The position numbers and the translations under genes are program-made. Shown in pieces: positions 7,404 through 12,483 of a DNA stretch of 12,483 nt. Below the pieces are notes generated by a model. The model did not search any database. It was not told where the DNA came from and was given only the letters and a program-made list of their open reading frames with translations. The first letter of the stretch is position 1, and each line of letters starts with the position of its first letter. The stretch comes from Kiritimatiellia bacterium (GTDB lineage: Bacteria; Verrucomicrobiota; Kiritimatiellia; RFP12; UBA1067). Location: assembly GCA_016303225.1 (NCBI GenBank), contig JAEDMC010000078.1:1-12483 (forward strand). Direction: 5' to 3'.

Positions 7404-8126
7404 ATGGCCGGCGAGACGATACGGACGGAAGCAGTCTGCCTGGACATTCGTCCGTGGTCCCGGACGAGTCATATCGTCACCTGGCTGACGCCAGTCGGGA
7501 AGGTCGCTACGGTCGTGAAGGGAGCAGTTCGTCCGAAAAGCGCGTTTCTCGGACAATACGATCTCAACTATACGTGCGACATCCTGTATTACGCGCGTGC
7601 CAAAGGCGAGCTCCATGCGCTTCGCGACTGCGTGCCGCTCGATCTTCGGGAGTCCTTGCGCGGCAATTACCGGGCGTTGGCCTTGGCGGGCTATTTTCGT
7701 CGGCTGGTCGGCGAGCTGGCTCCCTCGGGGCCAGACTGTCGTCCCTGGTATGAACTGCTCTCCTCGAGTCTCACCCCTCAAACTTCACCCCTCGAACTTC
7801 AAACCTCAAACTTCTTCACCCCCTCATCACTTGTTCTCTTTGAGCTTCGCGTGTTGGAGCTGGCGGGTCTCAAACCGGACTTCTCCAGCTATGATCGGCA
7901 GGCGGACTGGTCGCCGTTTTCGATTGAAACGGGAACCTTTTCGGACGAGGCGGGACGCTGTGTTCGGCTGTCCCGCGAAGTGGCTGAGTGGCTGTCGCGA
8001 CCTGAGCGACCTGCAAAAAATCCGCAGATCCCCCTTGACGCGGCATGGGTAATTGGTGTATTCTATAAGTTCCACTTGGATTGTCCTTCCGATGCACGGA
8101 GGGCTGTCCTCGGGATGATTTCTTAA
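7404..8126 (+). CDS. recO: DNA repair protein RecO
   Basis: RecO, a RecFOR pathway mediator that anneals single strands and helps RecR load RecA. The 240 residues fit the family. The N-terminal OB-fold is recognisable: TEAVCLDIRPWSRTSHIVTWLT (8-29) followed by KVATVVKGAVRPKS. The helical domain carries FELRVLELAGLKPDF, the family's usual segment. Two oddities stand out. First, residues 123-142 are encoded by a heptamer repeat tract and form a Ser/Thr/Pro-rich loop between helices. Second, the CxxC zinc pairs found in many RecO proteins are absent; a single Cys follows the expected position (GRC). E. coli RecO also lacks the zinc site, so this need not mean loss of function. The start lies 3 nt after the previous stop, with only AAGG two bases from the ATG. 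The 3' end contains the promoter of the next gene. Confidence 0.88.
   Translation: MAGETIRTEAVCLDIRPWSRTSHIVTWLTPVGKVATVVKGAVRPKSAFLGQYDLNYTCDILYYARAKGELHALRDCVPLDLRESLRGNYRALALAGYFRRLVGELAPSGPDCRPWYELLSSSLTPQTSPLELQTSNFFTPSSLVLFELRVLELAGLKPDFSSYDRQADWSPFSIETGTFSDEAGRCVRLSREVAEWLSRPERPAKNPQIPLDAAWVIGVFYKFHLDCPSDARRAVLGMIS
7770..7821 (+). repeat. In-frame heptamer tandem repeat inside recO, consensus YTCRMMC
   Basis: Six perfect-register 7-bp units run from 7770 to 7811 (CTCACCC, CTCAAAC, TTCACCC, CTCGAAC, TTCAAAC, CTCAAAC). A TTC slip follows, then a seventh unit, TTCACCC (7815-7821). On the minus strand the units read GTTTGAG and GTTCGAG. The tract starts exactly at codon 123 of recO and is translated without a stop. 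Confidence 0.85.
8035..8064 (+). promoter_or_regulatory. Promoter of the parvulin lipoprotein gene
   Basis: TTGACG (8035-8040, 5 of 6), an 18-bp spacer and TATTCT (8059-8064, 4 of 6) lie within the 3' end of recO. Transcription would start near 8071, giving a leader of about 74 nt. AAAAAAGG at 8125-8132 lies 12 nt before the ATG, a slightly long but usable Shine-Dalgarno spacing. Confidence 0.5.
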
Positions 8127-8144
8127 AAAAGGCAGTAAAGACAT

Positions 8145-9224
8145 ATGAATATCAAGATGGTTGGTGCGGTGGTGCTGGCAGGTGCGATGATTGCCGGCTG
8201 CGGCGAGAAGGTTGAAGACAAGAAGTCGGAGCGGGAGGAAGACGCGATGGCGGTTTCCGTCAACGGCGAGAAGCTGATGCAGAGTGCCATTGACGCTGAC
8301 GTTGAAAAGTTCATCAAGTCCCGCGGCGACCAGATTCCGGCCGAACAGCTGGAGTACGCGAAGCAGTCGATTGCCAATCAGGTCGTTCAGAGCTTCATCT
8401 TCGAAAAGGTCCTGGTTGCGAAGGCGAAGTCCATGAACCTCGCCGTGGCGGATGAGGACCGCAAGACCCGGGAAAAGGAATTCCTCGAGGCGACGGCGAA
8501 GTTGCCTGACGCCCCGAAGTCCATTGACGAGTACTTCAAGAAATTTCCCTTTGGCGAGGAACGCGCGCGCGCCGAGTTCGAGAACGGAATTCTCATCGAC
8601 AAGATGATCAAGACCGAGCGGGCAAAGGCCGGCAAGAAGGACTTTGCGGCCGAGGCGAAGAAGATCATCGGCAACATCATTTCCAACAATGCGACGGCCA
8701 AGGCGGCCGAGGTTGATGCGCTCAAGAAGATCAAGGATCTGAAGGCTCAGCTCGACAAGGTCCCGGCTGCGGAGCTCGCGAAGAAGTTTGCGGAGCTCGC
8801 GAAGGCCAATTCGGCCTGTCCGTCGTCCGCGAAGGGTGGCGATCTCGGCGAGTTCACGCACGGCCAGATGGTCAAGGAGTTTGACGAGGTTGCGTTCAAG
8901 AGCCCCGTCAACACGGTTTCCGAGCCGGTCAAGACCCAGTTCGGTTATCACCTCATCTTGGTGACGAAGAAGACGCCTGCAGTCGAGGCGAAGGGCGATA
9001 AGCCCGCCGAACCCGAGAAGGTGCAGGCGAGCCACATCCTCGTCAAGACGGGGAATGTGCAGGAGGTTCCGAAGGCTGAAAACGTCATTAAGTACCTTGA
9101 AAAACAGGAAGAGCGCTCCTTTATGCAGGAATTCGTGCAGAAGGAGCTGAAGGCGGCCAAGCTGGAGGCGAGTGAGGACTACAAGCGTTTTCTGCCTCCG
9201 GTTGAAACTCCGGCCGAGAAATGA
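8145..9224 (+). CDS. Parvulin-type peptidyl-prolyl isomerase lipoprotein (SurA/PrsA-like)
   Basis: An exported folding helper. MNIKMVGAVVLAGAMIAGC is a lipoprotein signal with lipobox IAGC and lipidated Cys19. A charged linker follows, then a SurA/PrsA-like helical chaperone region (about 35-170) beginning VSVNGEKL. A parvulin core runs from about 190 to 274: a helix, SACPSSAKGGDLGEF (223-237), and FGYHLILV (266-273) containing one of the two active-site His residues. The motif that normally opens the domain, ASHILV, instead lies at 295-300, after a 21-residue Pro/Lys/Glu linker. The expected position (about 172-182, KKIIGNIISNN) lacks the His. The C-terminal helix (313-342) resembles the family's tail. 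It is 359 residues long. It probably acts in the periplasm or at the inner face of the outer membrane; whether it is an active isomerase is uncertain. Confidence 0.85.
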   Translation: MNIKMVGAVVLAGAMIAGCGEKVEDKKSEREEDAMAVSVNGEKLMQSAIDADVEKFIKSRGDQIPAEQLEYAKQSIANQVVQSFIFEKVLVAKAKSMNLAVADEDRKTREKEFLEATAKLPDAPKSIDEYFKKFPFGEERARAEFENGILIDKMIKTERAKAGKKDFAAEAKKIIGNIISNNATAKAAEVDALKKIKDLKAQLDKVPAAELAKKFAELAKANSACPSSAKGGDLGEFTHGQMVKEFDEVAFKSPVNTVSEPVKTQFGYHLILVTKKTPAVEAKGDKPAEPEKVQASHILVKTGNVQEVPKAENVIKYLEKQEERSFMQEFVQKELKAAKLEASEDYKRFLPPVETPAEK

Positions 9225-9230
9225 TATACT
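9202..9230 (+). promoter_or_regulatory. Promoter of the PVC small basic protein gene
   Basis: TTGAAA (9202-9207, 5 of 6), a 17-bp spacer and TATACT (9225-9230, 5 of 6). The TGA stop codon of the upstream gene doubles as the TGN extension of the -10 box. Transcription would start near 9237, and AAAGGA at 9243-9248 is an 11-nt-spaced Shine-Dalgarno. This is the best-formed promoter in the window. Confidence 0.75.
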
Positions 9231-9259
9231 ATCCCACTGTTGAAAGGAAATAGAAGACA

Positions 9260-9415
9260 ATGAGCCAGCATGCATCTCTTAAGGGTTCCGGCAAGATCAC
9301 TTCCAAGCGCAACGTTCTGAAGCGTTTTGAGCGCGTCAATCTTCTCCAGAAGCGTGGAGAGTGGAAGGAAGGCAGCCGCGGCCTCGGTCTCAAGAAGACC
9401 AAACCTGAGGCGTAA
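9260..9415 (+). CDS. PVC-superphylum small basic signature protein
   Basis: A 51-residue, strongly basic protein with about a dozen Lys/Arg. It begins MSQHASLKGSGKI and contains KRNVLKRFERVNLLQKR (17-33) and EWKEG (34-38). This matches, from memory, the short signature protein shared by Planctomycetes, Verrucomicrobia, Chlamydiae and Lentisphaerae. That family is thought to bind nucleic acid and may be ribosome-associated; its exact role is not settled to my knowledge. It is monocistronic, with its own strong promoter, a clear Shine-Dalgarno and an intrinsic terminator 20 nt after the stop, which suggests high expression. It is the best taxonomic marker in the window. Confidence 0.9.
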   Translation: MSQHASLKGSGKITSKRNVLKRFERVNLLQKRGEWKEGSRGLGLKKTKPEA

Positions 9416-9434
9416 GATTTTTCTTAGTCAGACT

Positions 9435-9475
9435 GAAGCGCCCGGATCTTTGAGACTGGGCGTTTCTTTATTTTT
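9435..9475 (+). terminator. Intrinsic terminator
   Basis: An 11-bp stem pairs GAAGCGCCCGG (9435-9445) with CTGGGCGTTTC (9456-9466), with two G-U pairs and a 10-nt loop. TTTATTTTT (9467-9475) follows directly. It terminates the small basic protein transcript. The T-run overlaps the last codons of the convergent mtaB gene, whose stop is at 9468-9470. No T-run follows on the minus strand, so it is one-directional. Confidence 0.88.
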
Positions 9476-10634
9476 CCTTGATCAGGTGGGCGCGCAGCAA
9501 GTCGCCTTTGACGTTGTAAACCCTGGCACGGACAAGCTTTTTGCGTGGGACAACAGATCCTTCAATCTTGCACGGGAGATATTCGCCAGTCCATCCGGAG
9601 ACCTTCTGCGCGTCTTCGATGACCAGCTCGACCGTTTTGCCGATGAAGGATTGGGCGAACTTTTGACGTGCGGCTAATGCCGCTTCGGTCAGCTGCCGTG
9701 CGCGGGTTGTCTTGACGGTTCGCGCAATCTGATTTGGAAATCCGGCGGCTGGGGTCCCAGGCCTTCTGGAGTAGGGGAAGACATGGGCCTTGGAAAACGG
9801 GAAACGCTTGAGCAGGCCGACGGTCGCGGTGAAGTCCAATTCGCTTTCGTCGGGGAATCCGGTCATCAGGTCGCAGCCAAGACCGAGGTTCGGCATGAGC
9901 GCTGTCGCCGTCGAAATGACTTCGTCCACGTCGTGGACCAGATAGGGGCGGCACATGGCCTTGAGAATCCGGTTGGCTCCCGACTGGATTGGCAAATGCA
10001 GGAAACGGCAGATGTTCGGGCGCTCGGACATGGCGCGAACGGTTTCCAGCGTGCCGATTTCGGGTTCGACCGATCCCAACCGGATGCGGCAGCCGGCGTC
10101 GATGTCCGCGAGCGCAAGCAGCAGGTCGTGCAGACGCTTCCCCTGCGAGGAGTAGAGCGCGAGATTGCAGCCGGTCACGACGATCTCGTGGTAGCCCGCA
10201 TCGACAAAGCGCTTGGCCTGATCGAGGACGCGGACGAAATCAACGGATTTCGATGAGCCGCGGAACTTCGGCACGATGCAAAACGTGCATTTTCCCGCAC
10301 AGCCGTCTTGAACCTTAAGGTAGGCGCGGGCCGTGCGGATCGGCACGGGAACTTCATCCGGCTCCGAATCCTCTCGCGTTTTCGATCGCGTGGCCTGTGG
10401 CAGGCAACCGCAGACGCGGATCACTTTCGCCGGATAGCGGTGTCGGAGATGTGCAATGAGCTTTTCGCAGTCTTCCTGCGCACGCCGGGTGACCGAACAG
10501 CCACGGACGACGAAGAGATCAGCATCTTTGTGGGTCTTTGTCGTCTCCCATCCCTTGGCGAGATATTCTGCCTCCATCTGCAAGGCTTCGGCCTTGTTGA
10601 GCCGGCAACCGAATGTCTCAAAGCAGACTTTCAT
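9468..10634 (-). CDS. mtaB: MtaB-like tRNA methylthiotransferase (radical SAM)
   Basis: Radical-SAM enzyme of the MiaB/MtaB/RimO family. The likely reaction is methylthiolation of t6A37 to ms2t6A37 in tRNAs reading ANN codons. The N-terminal domain keeps the three cysteines for the auxiliary 4Fe-4S cluster: Cys10 (FETFGCRLNKAE), Cys46 (VVRGCSVT) and Cys77 (VCGC). The radical-SAM cluster is GCAGKCTFC (Cys112, 116, 119), followed by IVPKFRGSSKSV. Further conserved stretches are HLPIQSGANRIL, DLMTGFPDE and FPYSRRPGTPAA; the RxGTxAA form favours MtaB over MiaB and RimO. A C-terminal TRAM-like segment follows (about 330-385). At 388 residues it is short: only 34 residues separate Cys77 from Cys112. 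The upstream gap is a heptamer repeat with no Shine-Dalgarno. Confidence 0.85.
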   Translation of the reverse strand: MKVCFETFGCRLNKAEALQMEAEYLAKGWETTKTHKDADLFVVRGCSVTRRAQEDCEKLIAHLRHRYPAKVIRVCGCLPQATRSKTREDSEPDEVPVPIRTARAYLKVQDGCAGKCTFCIVPKFRGSSKSVDFVRVLDQAKRFVDAGYHEIVVTGCNLALYSSQGKRLHDLLLALADIDAGCRIRLGSVEPEIGTLETVRAMSERPNICRFLHLPIQSGANRILKAMCRPYLVHDVDEVISTATALMPNLGLGCDLMTGFPDESELDFTATVGLLKRFPFSKAHVFPYSRRPGTPAAGFPNQIARTVKTTRARQLTEAALAARQKFAQSFIGKTVELVIEDAQKVSGWTGEYLPCKIEGSVVPRKKLVRARVYNVKGDLLRAHLIKEK

Positions 10635-10636
10635 TT

Positions 10637-10664
10637 AGTTGGCAGTTGGTAGCTGGCAGTTGGT
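10637..10664 (+). repeat. Heptamer tandem repeat tract, consensus AGYTGGY
   Basis: Four 7-bp units in perfect register: AGTTGGC, AGTTGGT, AGCTGGC, AGTTGGT. It fills most of the 40-nt gap between the CPBP gene stop (10675) and the mtaB ATG (10634). On the coding (minus) strand it reads GCCAACT and ends two bases before the ATG, leaving no Shine-Dalgarno. Confidence 0.82.
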
Positions 10665-10674
10665 AGGCCTTGCG

Positions 10675-11211
10675 TCATGCTTCTGGGAGCAGGAAGAGGA
10701 GAATCAGGTTGGTGAGGTTGAAGAGGCCGTGGTTGAGCATCGCGCACCAGAGGCGATCGGTCTTCGTGTAGAGCCAGCACTGGGCGAGGCCGAAGAAGAA
10801 AAGTGCGAGGAATGCGTCGTCAGGGAAGGGGAACTGCAGGTAGTGGGCGGCGGAGAAAAGCGCAGCGGAGAAGATGGCCAGCGGAATGCGCTTGTCGGAC
10901 AGCTTGAGGGCGGGGAGCCTGAAGAGAAGTCCGCGAAAGAGGAGCTCTTCGAAAATCGGCGCAACGACGAGCACGAGGGGAATGTTGAGCAGGAACTTGT
11001 ACGAGGCTTCGTGCTTCAGGGCTGCGCCCAAGCCTTCCTGCGTCAACACGCGCCAAGTATAGATTCCCATCTGGCGCATCTGTTCGATGACCGTCTGTTC
11101 CTTCAGCTCGACGCCGAACCAGCCGGCGACGAGCTGGGTGAGAAAGCAAAGGCCGATGGTCGCCGCTGCGATCACCGGCCATGCCTTGAGGGTTAGTTTG
11201 AGGGAGGACAT
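10675..11211 (-). CDS. CPBP-family intramembrane metalloprotease
   Basis: A 178-residue integral membrane protein of the CPBP (CaaX protease/bacteriocin-processing, Abi) family. It has hydrophobic segments near 11-30, 72-86, 109-122, 132-148 and 158-175. All family motifs are present: EELLFR (88-93; the EExxxR motif), FSAAH (119-123; FxxxH) and NHGLFN (160-165; HxxxN). These glutamates and histidines form the presumed metal site. Members cleave prenylated or peptide substrates in the membrane or serve in bacteriocin immunity; the substrate here is unknown. An upstream GTG at 11274 would add 21 residues read from the repeat tract, so I choose the ATG at 11211. No Shine-Dalgarno precedes it. 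It lies between aspS and mtaB on the same strand and is probably cotranscribed. Confidence 0.88.
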   Translation of the reverse strand: MSSLKLTLKAWPVIAAATIGLCFLTQLVAGWFGVELKEQTVIEQMRQMGIYTWRVLTQEGLGAALKHEASYKFLLNIPLVLVVAPIFEELLFRGLLFRLPALKLSDKRIPLAIFSAALFSAAHYLQFPFPDDAFLALFFFGLAQCWLYTKTDRLWCAMLNHGLFNLTNLILLFLLPEA

Positions 11212-11292
11212 AAGACGGAAGACAGGAGACGCGAGAGGACGTAAGACGTGAGACGACTGGCGTAAATGTCTCACGTCTCTCGTCTAAAGTCC
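11211..11292 (+). repeat. Heptamer-like repeat tract filling the aspS-CPBP gap
   Basis: The 81-nt gap is made almost wholly of 7-bp units related to TAAGACG: TAAGACG, GAAGACA, GGAGACG and CGAGAGG, a 3-bp slip (ACG), then TAAGACG and TGAGACG. Further right the same motif appears inverted (TCTCACG, TCTCTCG, TCTAAAG). The first unit shares its T with the start codon of the CPBP gene, and the tract ends at the aspS stop. No Shine-Dalgarno is present on the minus strand. Confidence 0.7.
11244..11278. repeat. Perfect 11-bp inverted repeat within the aspS-CPBP gap
   Basis: AGACGTGAGAC (11244-11254) pairs exactly with GTCTCACGTCT (11268-11278) around a 13-nt loop. On the minus-strand transcript it would form a hairpin about 30 nt after the aspS stop exits. 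No T-run follows, so it is more likely an mRNA-stabilising or processing hairpin, or a by-product of the repeat, than an intrinsic terminator. Confidence 0.65.
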
Positions 11293-12483
11293 TTAGCCCT
11301 CGGCGCTTTGCCCGACTTCGCTGCCAGTGCCGCGGATCTTCAGGTGAAGTTCGCGGAGCTGCTGCTCGGTCACGTAGTTCGGCGCGTTCATCATGAGGTC
11401 CTGGGCCTTCTGGTTCATCGGGAAGGCGATGACCTCGCGGATGTTGGGCGTGTCGGTGAGGAGCATGACCATGCGGTCGACGCCCGGAGCGATGCCGCCG
11501 TGGGGCGGCGCGCCGAACTGGAACGCGTTGTAGAGGCAGCCGAACTTCTGCTTGACGACTTCCTTCGGATAGCCGGCGATCTCAAACGCCTTCTCCATGA
11601 TGTCGATGCGATGGTTGCGGATCGCGCCCGAGGAGAGCTCGATGCCGTTGCAGACGACGTCGTACTGATAGGCTTCGATCGTGAGGGGCTCCTTCTTCTC
11701 CAGCGCCTCGAGTCCGCCCTGCGGCATCGAGAAGGGGTTGTGGGAGAAGATGATCTTGCCGGTCTCCGGATCCTTCTCGTAGAACGGGAAGTCGACGATC
11801 CAGCAGAACTTGTAGCAGTTCTTCTCGCAAATCGGGTTTGTGAGGTGGTTGGCGATGTCCGTGCGGACGAGGCCCGACAGGCGGTTGCACTCGTCGACAT
11901 CGGCCGCCATGAAGAAGATCGCGTCGCCGGGCTCGAGACCGGACATCTGCTTCATCTCGTCGAGCTGCTCGGGCGAGAGGAACTTCGCGATCGGCCCCTT
12001 GAGCTCGCCTTCCTTCGTCCAGCTGATGTAGCCGAGGCCCTTGCCGCCGTTCTCCTTGACGAACGCTTCGCGCTTGTCGAACCAGGTGCGGGCCTCGACG
12101 CCGACGATGCCCTTGACGACCATGCCCTTGACGAGGCCGCCCGACGTCGCGCAGTTCGCGAACGCCTTGAAGTTGGCCTTCGCGAAGAAGTCGTTCATGT
12201 TGAACCACTTGAGCGGGTTGCGGAGGTCCGGCTTGTCCGAGCCGTACGTCATCATCGCGTCGCGGTACTTGATGCGCGGCCACGGCGCGTCGTTGCACGA
12301 CCAGGTCGAGAACTTCTTGAAGGTCTTGCCGACGACGTCCTCGACGACGGCGAAGATCTCGTCCTGCGTCACGTAGCTCATCTCGATATCGAGCTGGTAG
12401 AACTCGCCCGGAGAACGGTCCGCACGCGCGGCCTCGTCACGGAAGCACGGCGCGATCTGGAAGTACTTGTCGAAGCCCGAGAC
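11293..12483 (-). CDS. aspS: Aspartyl-tRNA synthetase, C-terminal part (cut by window edge)
   Basis: Class II synthetase charging tRNA-Asp. The reading frame stays open to the window edge: 396 residues are visible and roughly the first 200, including the anticodon-binding OB-fold, lie outside. The visible part starts VSGFDKYFQIAPCFRDE, which is motif 2, continuing RADRSPGEFYQLD. The bacterial GAD insertion domain spans about 98-210. YDVVCNGIELSSGAIR carries conserved active-site residues. Motif 3 is HGGIAPGVDRMVML (328-341). The tail QKAQDLMMNAP...EQQLRELHLKIR is typical of the bacterial type. The PGEFYQLD form of motif 2 resembles alphaproteobacterial-like sequences. The Asp usual after FRDE is Ala. 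Whether the enzyme also charges tRNA-Asn cannot be judged because the deciding N-terminal residues are not in view. Confidence 0.95.
   Translation of the reverse strand, partial: VSGFDKYFQIAPCFRDEAARADRSPGEFYQLDIEMSYVTQDEIFAVVEDVVGKTFKKFSTWSCNDAPWPRIKYRDAMMTYGSDKPDLRNPLKWFNMNDFFAKANFKAFANCATSGGLVKGMVVKGIVGVEARTWFDKREAFVKENGGKGLGYISWTKEGELKGPIAKFLSPEQLDEMKQMSGLEPGDAIFFMAADVDECNRLSGLVRTDIANHLTNPICEKNCYKFCWIVDFPFYEKDPETGKIIFSHNPFSMPQGGLEALEKKEPLTIEAYQYDVVCNGIELSSGAIRNHRIDIMEKAFEIAGYPKEVVKQKFGCLYNAFQFGAPPHGGIAPGVDRMVMLLTDTPNIREVIAFPMNQKAQDLMMNAPNYVTEQQLRELHLKIRGTGSEVGQSAEG

Noticed and set aside
7404..8126. recO as a pseudogene because of the repeat insertion and missing zinc cysteines
   Set aside because: The frame is intact from start to stop, conserved RecO segments flank the tract on both sides, and E. 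coli RecO also lacks the zinc site.
7827..9275. 482-codon minus-strand open frame opposite the parvulin gene
   Set aside because: It runs opposite a clear lipoprotein gene with intact motifs, and its Leu/Arg-rich product looks like an antisense shadow.
11212..11274. GTG start extending the CPBP protein by 21 residues
   Set aside because: The extension is read entirely from the repeat tract and would put a basic, unrelated segment before the first membrane helix.
11244..11278. Intrinsic terminator after aspS
   Set aside because: The stem is perfect but no T-run follows on the minus strand, so I list it only as an inverted repeat.
3653..11292. The repeat tracts as a CRISPR array
   Set aside because: Units are 7 bp, contiguous and without spacers, and no cas genes are present.

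Overview
This window comes from a GC-rich bacterial chromosome. The best lineage marker is a 51-residue basic protein at 9260-9415. It matches, from memory, the small basic signature protein of the Planctomycetes-Verrucomicrobia-Chlamydiae (PVC) superphylum. Together with the other genes this points to an uncultured PVC bacterium, perhaps of the Kiritimatiellota/Lentisphaerota side; the phylum is inference. The content is chromosomal housekeeping. I see no phage, transposase, CRISPR, tRNA or rRNA.

Layout, plus strand: a GC-rich palindromic element (1-60); a promoter; ilvE overlapping recJ by 4 nt (167-2820). A second promoter ends so close to the next ATG that the mRNA is probably leaderless. 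It drives a membrane-anchored helical protein of unknown function (2848-3657), a MurU-AmgK-type fusion for peptidoglycan sugar recycling (3689-5320), a 689-residue protein of unknown function with hints of a kinase-like C-terminal half (5331-7400), and recO (7404-8126). A parvulin-type lipoprotein (8145-9224) and the PVC small basic protein each have their own promoter, and a good intrinsic terminator follows. Minus strand, read right to left: aspS (cut by the window edge), a CPBP-family membrane protease and an MtaB-like tRNA methylthiotransferase, converging on that terminator.

The most unusual signal belongs to no gene. Four tracts of degenerate 7-bp tandem repeats occur, each with a different heptamer. 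Three fill an intergenic gap and end 0-2 nt before a start codon, where a Shine-Dalgarno sequence should be (murU-amgK fusion, mtaB, CPBP gene). The fourth lies inside recO, where it is translated into a polar loop. A second notable signal is in the parvulin lipoprotein: its ASHILV strand, normally the first strand of the domain, lies after the rest of the domain.

Promoters look sigma-70-like, and three carry a TGN extension of the -10 box. Recognisable Shine-Dalgarno sequences are seen only before ilvE, the parvulin gene and the small basic protein gene; most other starts have none.
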